Positions 27,107 through 35,650 are shown, counted from the stretch's first letter. The stretch is 64,000 bases of DNA from Sporomusa silvacetica DSM 10669 (GCF_002257705.1 NZ_LSLK01000073.1:3403-67402); one strand, 5' to 3'. Translations and numbers: made by a program. Notes: generated by a model not told the origin, from the letters alone.

Positions 27107-27132
27107 AATCTTATTTTAATCTTATTTTAATG
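27107..27132. promoter_or_regulatory. Candidate OmpR-type direct-repeat operator
   Basis: Two copies of TCTTATTTTAA spaced by an 11-base period in the divergent region between the response regulator and the 132-residue secreted-protein gene. Tandem 10-11 base repeats are what OmpR-family dimers bind. Confidence 0.45.
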
Positions 27133-27194
27133 GCAGTATAAGGATTATTCGTTATTCTATATTCAAAGCACAACACGAAAGGGGATTACGTTTA

Positions 27195-27593
27195 ATGATT
27201 AAAGAATATTTTACCACAACAAAAGAAATGTTACAGCGCCACAAAAAGAAGCTGGGAGGCCTGGTGGTTGCTGTACTGCTGGTAACAGCGCTGTCAGCAG
27301 GAGCGCATGCCATGTTCCGTATCCAGGGTGTGGTCACCGGTGTTGACACTAATAGAGTTACTGTAGCCAATTTTTTCTGGACCCGAACAGTTGACTTAAC
27401 TGGCGCTCCGGTAAATATCACCGCTATTAAGCCTGGTGACCGAATTCTTATTCAGAAAAATCTGCAGGGCAATGTCCTCTACGCTGCCAGCTTTGCTCCT
27501 GGCCCCAAATCACGGTTTGGACCCGATCATATGCGTGGACATGGAGATGCTCATCATGAGCTAGGTGGCTACCATGAAGATGGCCGTCGCTAA
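27195..27593 (+). CDS. Exported or membrane-anchored protein with His-rich tail
   Basis: A 132-residue protein with basic N-terminus and one hydrophobic segment (about 22-40, ending in AGAHA), so it is exported or anchored. Residues 43-103 form a small beta-rich domain (IQGVVTGVDTNRVTVAN...GDRILIQKN) like the OB-type DUF5666 folds. The C-terminal tail is rich in His, Gly and acidic residues (MRGHGDAHHELGGYHEDG), suggesting metal binding. It is divergent from the two-component genes and probably one of their targets. Function unknown. Confidence 0.7.
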   Translation: MIKEYFTTTKEMLQRHKKKLGGLVVAVLLVTALSAGAHAMFRIQGVVTGVDTNRVTVANFFWTRTVDLTGAPVNITAIKPGDRILIQKNLQGNVLYAASFAPGPKSRFGPDHMRGHGDAHHELGGYHEDGRR

Positions 27594-27630
27594 GCCACAG
27601 CCAACCCCGGTGTTACCAAGTCGCATTTGA

Positions 27631-27688
27631 CATCTGGAGAAACAAAGCAGCAACTTCTTATGAAGTTGCTGCTTTGTTTCTCCAGATG
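27631..27688. terminator. Perfect 27-bp hairpin, terminator of the secreted-protein gene
   Basis: Two perfect 27-base inverted arms around a TTAT loop, starting CATCTGG and ending CCAGATG. The right end overlaps the beginning of repeat copy 3. Confidence 0.7.
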
Positions 27689-27829
27689 GAAAGTATAAAA
27701 CTTTCCCTGGATTGAACGACTAAGGCTTCTGCCGGCGACGCGCCTGGATGGCGCTAGTGCCGACTGCGCCATGGATGGCATAGCAATTCGGCCGTCCTAA
27801 TGGACTTGGCACAAGCCAAGTCTTATCTT
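27681..27829 (-). repeat. Dispersed structured repeat, copy 3 (long)
   Basis: Long form of the element. From its left end: TCCAGATGG-AAAG hairpin, CTAAGGCTTCTGCCGGC core, an extra block of about 60 bases with GGCGC/GCGCC pairing, then GTCCTAATGGACTTGG and the CCAAGTCTTATCTT end. It is about 90% like copy 4 by eye. Confidence 0.8.
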
Positions 27830-27855
27830 ATAAGGCTGGAACTCTTGCCGAAAAA

Positions 27856-28794
27856 TTAAAATAGTACCGTTTGCGAATTCTTCAAGGTTTTTGTTATTCG
27901 TTCTGTAATTTTATCAGTTACACAGGGTCTGCCAATAAGCAGTGGTGAATTGACATCATGCCGCTTCCTATTTTCAAGCACAGCCTTTTCGCTGGCGGTG
28001 GCATAGCAATAAACACAGCCATGCGAGCAGCAATCATAAGCGCCGATATCTATGCTATCAATGCACTGGCAATATTCACGCTGTCCCTTTACCTTTTTCA
28101 CATCAATAGCATAGCCAATAATTGTCTCAATAGTGTGCTTATTAATGCAGGCGGAATGCCTTATGCCAAATTGACTAAGCTCAGTTTGCTCAGAGCAAGT
28201 TTCGAGGGAGATGTTATTCAGCTTGGCAATCTCAGCAAACTCTTCAGCTATTTTGAACATAGTTTGGGTATCAGTCTCGCTGTCAACAATACTTTTTGTA
28301 CGCTTTCTTATTTTGGCGTATAAATCAATATAGCTAAAAATACACTTGTTGGTATACCCTTTGAGTAAGTGGCACATCTTTGCAAAGGCATGAACATGAT
28401 ACGCAATCGGGAACTGTCGACTGATAATGATAGGGTCATAGCGCCAGATGGTGCGCTGACTGCCTATTTTATCGCTGAGTGCTTTAAAGCTGTCAATAAC
28501 CTTTGCTTTGTCAGGCAGATTATATTCGACACTTTTGCCGTATGGAGTCATAGTCCATTGAAAATAATACGGATAGCCAAGCGCGTCTATCGTATCTAAC
28601 TTATCCATCATTGGTGCTGCGTTTTTTGTCCAAAACACAATACAATCAACAGCCTCGGTGTTAAGCGGTATTTTGCTGATTTGTTTAGGATTCATCGGAT
28701 TCCTTACATATACATAACCAGCCTTCAAACGATTTAAAAACCACTCCGAATAGAAGGCCGGTATATCGGTCCTTCTGCTTGCACTGATTATCAT
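27856..28794 (-). CDS. DUF1848 family protein (radical SAM-like cysteine motif)
   Basis: A 312-residue protein starting MIISASRRTDIPAFYSEWF, the standard opening of the DUF1848 family. It carries a conserved FWTKN segment at about 53-57 and a C-terminal CSHGCVYC motif (CxxxCxxC) that could hold an iron-sulfur cluster as in radical SAM enzymes, although here it is near the C-terminus. No reaction is known to me for the family. It follows the GH73 gene by 17 bases and is probably co-transcribed. Confidence 0.82.
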   Translation of the reverse strand: MIISASRRTDIPAFYSEWFLNRLKAGYVYVRNPMNPKQISKIPLNTEAVDCIVFWTKNAAPMMDKLDTIDALGYPYYFQWTMTPYGKSVEYNLPDKAKVIDSFKALSDKIGSQRTIWRYDPIIISRQFPIAYHVHAFAKMCHLLKGYTNKCIFSYIDLYAKIRKRTKSIVDSETDTQTMFKIAEEFAEIAKLNNISLETCSEQTELSQFGIRHSACINKHTIETIIGYAIDVKKVKGQREYCQCIDSIDIGAYDCCSHGCVYCYATASEKAVLENRKRHDVNSPLLIGRPCVTDKITERITKTLKNSQTVLF

Positions 28795-28811
28795 TCTATT
28801 TCACCATTTTG

Positions 28812-29429
28812 TCAACCAGTTTTTTCACGCATAATTTTCGCATGGATTTTCAAAATCTTTTGTCCATAGGTCGTACCTGGTACAGCCCATTTACCATTAA
28901 GTTCAGTCCAGGTTTTCGCTCCGCCAAAGCTCTTGCTGCATTTTAAAAGATTGTACCGGGGATCAACAATTTCTTTCTTCGGCGGTTCTGTGGACGCATA
29001 ACCTAATAGATGCTGTACCTGAGCTCTGACACCGATTTGCGCTGAAATAAACCATGCTCCTCGTCCCCCATCGCCAACTGTCCCTAAACCACAATAATTG
29101 TTCTGTAGCGGCATCACATCACCGCCATACTTAAAATTACCAGTTTCATTCAACGCCTGGGCAAATGCAACGTCAGGCCGGATGCCTTCGTCTGTAGCCT
29201 CAGTATAAAAATCGTCGACTAATTCTTCCGCTGAAACAGTAAGCGCTGGAAATGGATTCTTGCTAAACAGGTACTGCAAACATTGCTCCTTGGTCGCCAG
29301 CGGCGGCCCCATAATTGATAAATCAAACACCGTGTTGCTGTCCAGTTCATCCCCCATTAGCGGTGACCCAGCAAGCGCCACCGGCATAAAAACAAATATA
29401 ACGATAGCAACTAACACCAGAATACGCAT
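28812..29429 (-). CDS. Exported GH73-type N-acetylglucosaminidase
   Basis: A 205-residue enzyme with an N-terminal signal peptide (about 1-20). A lysozyme-like GH73 domain follows, with catalytic Glu in FAQALNETGNF (about residue 111) and the later NNYCGLGTVGD and YA/YN segments. It should cut the glycan strands of peptidoglycan outside the cytoplasmic membrane. Small secreted glucosaminidases of this kind accompany flagella, division or spore cortex work. The upstream M23 peptidase gene on the same strand supports a cell-wall theme, although a terminator separates them. Confidence 0.82.
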   Translation of the reverse strand: MRILVLVAIVIFVFMPVALAGSPLMGDELDSNTVFDLSIMGPPLATKEQCLQYLFSKNPFPALTVSAEELVDDFYTEATDEGIRPDVAFAQALNETGNFKYGGDVMPLQNNYCGLGTVGDGGRGAWFISAQIGVRAQVQHLLGYASTEPPKKEIVDPRYNLLKCSKSFGGAKTWTELNGKWAVPGTTYGQKILKIHAKIMREKTG

Positions 29430-29532
29430 TACATTTCCTCCATAGATCCATTTTCATCAGACTATCTGCTTCACACCAATCTGCATTCTCTACAGAAAGC
29501 CTGCATTCCTCTAGCTTGTCCTGCCAGTTCAA

Positions 29533-29570
29533 ATTAAAAATTCGCCTAAACCAAAAGTCTAGGCGAATTT
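29533..29570 (-). terminator. Rho-independent terminator
   Basis: Stem AAATTCGCCTA/TAGGCGAATTT followed on the minus strand by TTTTTAATTT. It ends the M23-FliG-like-small-protein transcript, about 55 bases behind the second stop (29626) of the small protein. Confidence 0.8.
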
Positions 29571-29625
29571 AAAGAGAAATCATAGCTGCTTTATTTTAAT
29601 TCATACTGAGCCAAAACATCCCATT

Positions 29626-30060
29626 CTATATCCGCATATCCACTTGATCCCCGGGTTCCGACGCCTGCTGCTTTTTAGCATCAGTTGCCGTAGTTGTCTC
29701 ATCCCTTTTTACAACTTGTACGGTCGAATGAATTTCATGCACTATTTCTATATGATAGTATCGTACATTTTTCTTTGGTACATAAGAAGAACTTCTAGAG
29801 TATTTGGACTACGGATCAATTTGTACGCTAGTATTCAAATTTGCAATACTATTCGATACCACGATAATACTGGCCAAATTAGTAATCGGGTCTAAAGCAA
29901 GTTGTTCAAGAACCTCTTCTAATAATAACATTGTAAAAATCACAACAGAGTTGCCAGCAGCTATGGTCGTCTTAGTCGAATTGGCTAATCTTCTCGCTTT
30001 TTTTTCTAATTCCTCTAGGCACAAAATAGTACAAGGATCTGGAACGTTGTGGGATTGCAT
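29626..30060 (-). CDS. Small unknown protein with in-frame TAG and 61-codon extension
   Basis: A strong AAGGAGGG ribosome binding site eight bases before the ATG at 30060 opens an 83-codon frame (MQSHNVPDPCTILCLEELE...) ending at TAG 29809-29811. The same frame stays open for 61 more codons to a second TAG at 29626-29628, and the terminator lies just after that. The extension contains a polar stretch with KRDETTTATDAKKQ. Either the gene has suffered a nonsense mutation, or the TAG is read through in part. I do not recognise the protein. It follows the FliG-N-like gene by 70 bases. Confidence 0.5.
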
Positions 30061-30130
30061 AAAAGTATCCCTCCTTGATTTAGTATATTCACTAAATTTT
30101 CAAGTGTCCCGTCACCTTAGCCTGCCTAGA

Positions 30131-30430
30131 TTAACGAGAAAAGCGGTTTTTATGATACGGATTTTTCTCTTTGTCGCTAATTTTACCACCATTAAATAAT
30201 TGTCGCAGGACATAAAGCGTTTCCGCAGGATTCATCTTGGCTTCATAGCCCAATTGCGCAAATTCATACCAAACGCGCTCTTGTACGTTTGGCGAAACCT
30301 CTGCTAGCTTGCCAAATTCGGAAAAAATATTTTTAATCTCAGCACTATCCATCAAATCCATGATCTTTCTACCTTTTTCCAAACCAATCATAAAAAGAAA
30401 AACCGCTACTTTTTGTAATGGGTTCAACAT
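30131..30430 (-). CDS. FliG N-terminal-domain-like small protein
   Basis: A 99-residue protein starting MLNPLQKVAVFLFMIGLEKG, preceded by GGGAGATG five bases before the ATG. The pattern QKVAVFLFMIG-hydrophilic-helix-AEIKNIFSEFGKLAEVSP...EF resembles the N-terminal (membrane-ring-binding) domain of the flagellar switch protein FliG, without the middle and C-terminal domains. I infer a scaffold-type role at the membrane. It sits between an M23 peptidase gene and a small unknown gene, far from any flagellar gene in the window. Confidence 0.5.
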   Translation of the reverse strand: MLNPLQKVAVFLFMIGLEKGRKIMDLMDSAEIKNIFSEFGKLAEVSPNVQERVWYEFAQLGYEAKMNPAETLYVLRQLFNGGKISDKEKNPYHKNRFSR

Positions 30431-30445
30431 GTAAGCATCTCCCTA

Positions 30446-31114
30446 CTATAGAACCATAAAACGAATAGGATCAACAGCAGTGCCATTTACTCTGACTTCA
30501 TAATGAACATGTGGTCCTGTGCTTCTCCCAGTGCTACCCATATAGGAAATAATTTGACCCTTTTTCACGCTTTGACCAGCGCTAACTAGTAGGCTGGAAT
30601 TATGTCCATATATTGTTTCAATACCATTGCCATGATCAATTTGCACGATATTGCCATAGCCTCCAGACCATCCACTTTGTACAACAACACCATCAGCAGT
30701 AGCAAAAATAGGTGTACCGATACTATTGGCAATATCCATCCCCGGATGTAATTCACTACCCCCACCCCAAGGCGAACTACGCCAGCCAAAACCAGAAGTA
30801 ACCTCTCCGCTTGTCGGCCAAATAGAAGGCGTAATTGCTAGCTTAGCAACCTTCTTTGTAATACTTTCAATGTCTTGACCCTGTCCACTCACACTATGCT
30901 GAATTGGTCCCTGTTTACTAAGTTCCTGCTTAACAGGTTCCTGCTCAGTTGTTGGAATACTGCTCGCACTAGTTATCTGGTGATGATTTGTGAAAATCCC
31001 TACCCCAAATATAATAAGTACGCACATTAGCGAAATCAGCCATTTGACAGAAATAGCTCTCATCCACCTACTGCCTACTTTCTGCTCGTTATGCGTTTCA
31101 TCCGAACTATGCAT
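30446..31114 (-). CDS. Membrane-anchored M23 (LytM-type) peptidase
   Basis: A 222-residue protein: short cytosolic N-terminus, one membrane helix (about 24-42, WLISLMCVLIIFGVGIF), a polar linker, then an M23 domain (about 115-215). Zinc ligands are the H-x3-D in ELHPGMDIA and the HVH near the C-terminus, with a further His in YGHNSS. It should cut peptide cross-bridges or act as an envelope spacer in the periplasm. The ATG at 31114 is preceded by GGGGAGGAG; longer in-frame starts are poorer. Co-transcribed with the FliG-N-like gene 15 bases downstream. Confidence 0.87.
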   Translation of the reverse strand: MHSSDETHNEQKVGSRWMRAISVKWLISLMCVLIIFGVGIFTNHHQITSASSIPTTEQEPVKQELSKQGPIQHSVSGQGQDIESITKKVAKLAITPSIWPTSGEVTSGFGWRSSPWGGGSELHPGMDIANSIGTPIFATADGVVVQSGWSGGYGNIVQIDHGNGIETIYGHNSSLLVSAGQSVKKGQIISYMGSTGRSTGPHVHYEVRVNGTAVDPIRFMVL

Positions 31115-31280
31115 TACTGCATCTCCTCCCCAATAAATATAGTAGCCACAACATTTTGACAGAGCTAGGCAGCTAAATACTATGCCCAACCATCAAGGTA
31201 ATAATCTGGTCAACTTACATTATAACGGAAACCCGTCCATTTTACCATTTGATGTTTTAGTCTGAATATTTTCACGCTCA

Positions 31281-31322
31281 TAAAAATCAAACTGACGCCG
31301 CCTGAAGGGCGACGCCAGTTTG
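31281..31322 (-). terminator. Rho-independent terminator behind cstA copy 2
   Basis: Stem AAACTGGCGTC/GGCGTCAGTTT followed on the minus strand by TGATTTTTA. It lies beyond repeat copy 4, about 200 bases after the cstA stop. Confidence 0.7.
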
Positions 31323-31372
31323 CGTAATTTCTTAACCAATAACCAGAGAATTTAATTTTTAGTTCTTTCCCG

Positions 31373-31518
31373 TCCAGATGGAAAGTATAACTTTCCCTGG
31401 ATTGAATGACTAAGGCTTCTGCCGGCGACGCGCCCGGATGGCGCTAGTGCCAATTGCGCCATGGATGGCACAGCAATCGGCCGTCCTAAAGGACTTGGCA
31501 CAAGCCAAGTCTTATCTT
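31373..31518 (-). repeat. Dispersed structured repeat, copy 4 (long)
   Basis: Near twin of copy 3, with the same ends (TCCAGATGG and CAAGTCTTATCTT) and the same 60-base middle block containing GGCGCTAGTGCC and TTGCGCC. It begins three bases behind the stop of cstA copy 2, so it is part of that transcript. Confidence 0.8.
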
Positions 31519-31521
31519 ATC

Positions 31522-33210
31522 TTACCGAACAGATGCGTTGGAAGAAGAAGAAGAATCAACTAATTTTCTAAAACTTGTAGATGCAATCAGCAGTGCCAAC
31601 GTAATCAATGCAATGGCCACAATTAACTGCAAACCATCAGTCAAAAAAGAAAAGCCGCCAGTGTAGATGATTTTATGAACGATACCATAAATTGACATAC
31701 CCAGCGAAATCAACGTAACTACTAACATAAAGCACATTGGAATGTAAAGCATTTTCCCCTGACGTCCAGTGACTTTCATGAAGACAGCCAACGCAATCAG
31801 AACCAACGCAGCACACAGTTGATTTGCTGCGCCGAATAATGGCCAAACATTCATATATCCGCCCAGACAAAGCAAATACCCAGAGAACAGTGTTATTACG
31901 GTAGCAACGTATTTATTCGTCAACACACGCTGCATTGGCGACATCTTTGCCGGATCAGTCGTATCACCTGTAAACAACTCCTGGAAACACATCCGTCCGA
32001 TACGCCCGACAGAATCCAGCGTAGTCAGAGCCAGTGCAGATACGCACATAGTGACGACACAGGTCGCTACAAAGCTGGACATGCCAAACATGGACAGAAA
32101 ATTGCCGACAGAAGCAGAGAATATCTGGAATGGCGTACCTTTCGGCATCACACCACCAGTAGCGGCCGCGCCAACAACGATCAAAGCAACGACAGCCAGA
32201 ATGGTCTCAACCATCATGGAACCATAGCCCACAAACAGCATATCTTTTTCATTGGAAATTGTTTTGGAAGAAGTACCGGAAGAAACTAAGCTATGAAAGC
32301 CGGAAACGGCGCCACAGGCAATGGTAATAAAGAGGATTGGAAACATCGGCTTGCCATTTACTTCAAAGCCAACAAAGGCTGGCAATTCAATCGTAGGATT
32401 GGTAAAAACAACGCCGATAACACCACTCGCAATCATACCGAGCAACAAGAACGAACTCAAATAGTCACGCGGCTCCATCAGCAGCCACATTGGCATAACA
32501 GCAGCCATAAACATATACGCAAAAACAACATAGATCCATGTTGTCTTGTCAAAATAAAGTGGATAAGCGATACCTGCTGCCAGCATACCGATAATCAAAA
32601 GAATACCAACTGCCAGTTTAGGCTTTTCTGACAAGGGAAATTTTTCCAGAAAAAGTCCGAAGAAAATAGCAACAACGATATACAACATCGAAATCGACGC
32701 AGCAGCGGCATTAGGGGTAGCCAGTGAACCATTGGGACTAAAACCATTAAAAGTGCTGGCAACAATGTCCGCAAAAGCGGCTGTTACTAACAGAGTGAAC
32801 AACCAGGAAAAGAGCAGAAACATTTGTTTCCCGGTTTTACCGATATATTTTTCAATCAGCATCCCCATAGACTTGCCTTCGTTTTTGACAGAAGCGTACA
32901 GTGCTGTAAAATCCTGAACAGCACCAAAGAAAATCCCACCGATCATCAACCAGAGCATAACTGGTAACCAACCGAACATCGCAGCAATAATCGGCCCGGT
33001 GACTGGGCCTGCGCCTGTAATAGAAGAAAATTGATGCGCAAATACAGTGAATTTTGAAGAAGGAACGTAGTCATTACCGTCTTCTAAACGATAAGCTGGT
33101 GTTTTAGCACAAGGATCAATACCCCATACCTTTGTCAGCCAGCGGCCGTAAATGAAATAACCGCTTGCACAGACAAGTAACGCAATACCTAATAAAGTTA
33201 AGCCAGTCAT
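31522..33210 (-). CDS. CstA-family carbon starvation carrier, copy 2
   Basis: A 562-residue polytopic carrier with the same CstA signatures (ITGAGPVTGPIIAAMFGWLP; GAVSGFHSLVSSGTSSKTI). It starts MTGLTLLGIALLVCASGYF at an ATG with GGAAAGG upstream. It differs widely from copy 1 and may take a different substrate (pyruvate, peptides or amino acids in known members). The upstream 416-base gap to the acyl-CoA ligase gene holds no gene that I can support. Serine-rich C-terminus (SSSSSNAS). Confidence 0.93.
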   Translation of the reverse strand: MTGLTLLGIALLVCASGYFIYGRWLTKVWGIDPCAKTPAYRLEDGNDYVPSSKFTVFAHQFSSITGAGPVTGPIIAAMFGWLPVMLWLMIGGIFFGAVQDFTALYASVKNEGKSMGMLIEKYIGKTGKQMFLLFSWLFTLLVTAAFADIVASTFNGFSPNGSLATPNAAAASISMLYIVVAIFFGLFLEKFPLSEKPKLAVGILLIIGMLAAGIAYPLYFDKTTWIYVVFAYMFMAAVMPMWLLMEPRDYLSSFLLLGMIASGVIGVVFTNPTIELPAFVGFEVNGKPMFPILFITIACGAVSGFHSLVSSGTSSKTISNEKDMLFVGYGSMMVETILAVVALIVVGAAATGGVMPKGTPFQIFSASVGNFLSMFGMSSFVATCVVTMCVSALALTTLDSVGRIGRMCFQELFTGDTTDPAKMSPMQRVLTNKYVATVITLFSGYLLCLGGYMNVWPLFGAANQLCAALVLIALAVFMKVTGRQGKMLYIPMCFMLVVTLISLGMSIYGIVHKIIYTGGFSFLTDGLQLIVAIALITLALLIASTSFRKLVDSSSSSNASVR

Positions 33211-33626
33211 AAATTTTTAATTCCTTTCCATTTTATGCTGCGTCTGCAATCCCGTGTCGCAGTAACGACGACTGCAGTCTGGCATTTTTTCAGAATATCC
33301 TGCAGTTTCTTTGCAAAACCCAAAAAGGCAACCCGGAAATTTTTCTAATCGCAAAAAACAAACAAAAAATCTTTCGTCTTCTTCGCGCATTAACGCATTG
33401 AATACGAAAGATAATCCCCACATTACCATTTCATTTGCTGATTGCGCAGTTACAGTCTTCCACTGCCTGACGGTTCTCTGCAGAAATAAGTTTCCCTACG
33501 GAGTTCTGCTCAGTGTATTTCAGATATTCTATTGGGGTATAATATATCACTATTTTTTTTTATTGTCAACAAGTGCAAACTCTACTCAAGTGCAATATGG
33601 GTAGACCAAAACCCATTTTCCGCGTT
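33211..33626. other. Gene-free region upstream of cstA copy 2
   Basis: No gene with a convincing start or known pattern on either strand. It must contain the cstA promoter on the minus strand and the end of the acyl-CoA ligase transcript. I saw no strong hairpin or repeat here. Confidence 0.5.
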
Positions 33627-35261
33627 TCAATTCTCGCTTTGAACTGCAACCAAATTTCCTGCGCTGTATTTTTCCCGAAGTTTCGGCTTTTCAATTTTAC
33701 CAGTGGGGTTGCGCGGCACTATATCAAATATAATCTTGCGCGGGCGTTTGTAGCGCGGCAGAGAAGAACAGAATGTCATTATTTCATTTTCAGTGCATTT
33801 GCCATCTGGCTTTAGTTCTATGATGGCTGCGGAAATTTCCCCAAGGCGTTGATCTGGCAGGCCAATCACTGCTACATCTTTAATCGCATCATGCTGATGA
33901 AGAAAATCCTCAATCTGTACCGGATACAAATTCTCTCCGCCACAAATAATAACATCTTTTTTACGATCAACCAAATAAATAAAACCGTCTTTATCCATGC
34001 GTGCCATATCGCCGGTAAAAAGCCAACCATCTTTTAATACAGCCGCCGTCGCTTCCGGATCATTATAGTAACATTTCATCACACCTGGCCCTTTTACGAC
34101 AAGTTCTCCCACGTTTCCCTGCGCAACAAGGCTGCCCGATTCACCAATAATCATTGCTTCCCATCTAAACCCTGGTTTGCCGATTGCCCCGACCTTTTGA
34201 ATGTTTTCTATACCAAGATGGACACAGCCTGGGCCAATTGATTCGCTCAAACCGTAATTAGTATCATAGAGATGGTCGGGAAAATATTTTTTCCAGCGCT
34301 GAATCAGGCTGGGTGGAACTGGCTGAGCACCAATATGCATCAGCCGCCACTGGTCAAGCTTATAATCCCCGAGCTTCACTTCTCCGCTTTCAATCGCATC
34401 AAGAATGTCCTGCGCCCAAGGAACAAGAAGCCAAACTATTGTGACGTTTTCTTCAGAAATAGCTTTCAGTATCCATTTGGGTTTAACTCCGCGAAGCAAA
34501 ACGGCTTTGCCGCCTACCAAAAAGCTGCCAAACCAATGCATCTTGGCACCGGTATGATACAGCGGCGGAATGCAGAGAAAATTATCATCCCGCGTCTGCT
34601 TATGATGGTTTTGTTCGGTATAGCATGAAGATACTAGGCTACGGTGATTATGAAGAATCGCTTTGGGAAAGCCTGTAGTTCCAGAGGAAAAATATATTGC
34701 CGCGTCATCTTCATCTGTAAGATTAATTTGAGGCGCTTCAGCGGAGCAATCTGCTGCAAGCTTGTCATAGTTGCTAGCAAATGAAGGGCAATCTTCGCCT
34801 ACAAAGAAGTACATTTTTACACTAGAAATTTTATCGATAATTGTTCCCATACGGTCAATAAATTCTGATCCGAAGACCAACGTCGTGGTTTCCGCTAACT
34901 CTAGGCAATATTTTATTTCCTCCGAAGTATAGCGATAGTTCAACGGTACTGCCACAGCGCCGATTTTAAGAATACCTAAATAAATCGGCAGCCATTCGAT
35001 ACAATTCATTAACAGTATCGCAACTTTATCTCCCTTATTTATACCACTGCGTAGCAGAAGATTGGCAAATCTGTTCGCTTTGTCGTCAAACTCACGCCAT
35101 GTCATCTCTCGCCGAAAACTCACCGCCGGATTTGTTTCAATCAGTTCGTATTCACGCCATGAAACTACATGTTTTTCCTGTAATTCCGGATTGATTTCAA
35201 TCAGGCTGGTATTATCCCCATACATAATGGCATTGCGAGCAAGTATTTCCGTTATTAACAC
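33627..35261 (-). CDS. AMP-forming acyl/aryl-CoA ligase under T-box control
   Basis: A 544-residue ANL-superfamily ligase that turns a carboxylic acid, ATP and CoA into an acyl-CoA. The AMP-binding signature is YFSSGTTGFPKAIL (about 190-203), with later YGLSE, GWLFTGDMARMDKDGF and the C-terminal lysine motif RNPTGKIEK. It starts at GTG with GGGGGA seven bases upstream. A tyrosine-type T-box leader (35335-35616) precedes it with no other gene between, so it should be induced when charged tRNA-Tyr is low. This points to an aryl acid such as 4-hydroxyphenylacetate as substrate, by inference only. Confidence 0.87.
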   Translation of the reverse strand: MLITEILARNAIMYGDNTSLIEINPELQEKHVVSWREYELIETNPAVSFRREMTWREFDDKANRFANLLLRSGINKGDKVAILLMNCIEWLPIYLGILKIGAVAVPLNYRYTSEEIKYCLELAETTTLVFGSEFIDRMGTIIDKISSVKMYFFVGEDCPSFASNYDKLAADCSAEAPQINLTDEDDAAIYFSSGTTGFPKAILHNHRSLVSSCYTEQNHHKQTRDDNFLCIPPLYHTGAKMHWFGSFLVGGKAVLLRGVKPKWILKAISEENVTIVWLLVPWAQDILDAIESGEVKLGDYKLDQWRLMHIGAQPVPPSLIQRWKKYFPDHLYDTNYGLSESIGPGCVHLGIENIQKVGAIGKPGFRWEAMIIGESGSLVAQGNVGELVVKGPGVMKCYYNDPEATAAVLKDGWLFTGDMARMDKDGFIYLVDRKKDVIICGGENLYPVQIEDFLHQHDAIKDVAVIGLPDQRLGEISAAIIELKPDGKCTENEIMTFCSSLPRYKRPRKIIFDIVPRNPTGKIEKPKLREKYSAGNLVAVQSEN

Positions 35262-35334
35262 GTTGTTTGTTCCCCCTAATACACCTTTGCTAAAGAAAGT
35301 GCAACTGATTTCTTCTATAAATTATTTAATAAAC

Positions 35335-35616
35335 ATAAAAATCCCGTCTCTGTATTCCTACAGGGACGGGATTAACAATCCGTGGTACCACCCTGCTTGC
35401 TTATAGCAAGCCGCTCTTTTAGGTACAGGAACTCCAAGTCCGATACCCTAGCCTTGCTAACGGTGGCACACCGGCGCAGTCTACTCATTTCTTTTCAACC
35501 TGCTGCTTATGAGTGTATTTCAGTTAATCTGCTTACCGGTTCGCACCATCCACCGACTCTCTGCCAAGCACAAAAAACCTACTTTTCTCAATCATTGCAT
35601 TTATCTTTTGCTGTTA
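35335..35616 (-). ncRNA. T-box leader, tyrosine specifier
   Basis: On the minus strand the leader contains the AGAGAGTCGGTGG and GCGAACCGGT apical elements of Stem I, a specifier segment GAAA-TAC-A-CTC (codon at 35515-35517), the T-box AGGGTGGTACCACGG (35380-35394) and an intrinsic terminator (AATCCCGTC/GACGGGATT then TTTTT, 35333-35373). Aligned with the known glycine pattern GAAA-GGC-A, the specifier reads UAC, tyrosine. Uncharged tRNA would favour the antiterminator and turn on the acyl-CoA ligase gene. Confidence 0.9.
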
Positions 35617-35622
35617 ATCGTA

Positions 35623-35650
35623 ATTATAACACAAAAATCCTTTATGTCAA
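35623..35650 (-). promoter_or_regulatory. Promoter of the T-box operon
   Basis: Minus-strand TTGACA (35645-35650), 16-base spacer and TATAAT (35623-35628), which puts the transcript start near 35616. Confidence 0.75.

Noticed and set aside
20432..31518. CRISPR array from the repeated sequences
   Set aside because: Four dispersed copies in both orientations with hairpin ends and no regular spacers.
33311..33815. Two plus-strand frames of 80-97 codons
   Set aside because: No ribosome binding site; one overlaps the acyl-CoA ligase gene, and the proteins are low-complexity and phenylalanine-rich.
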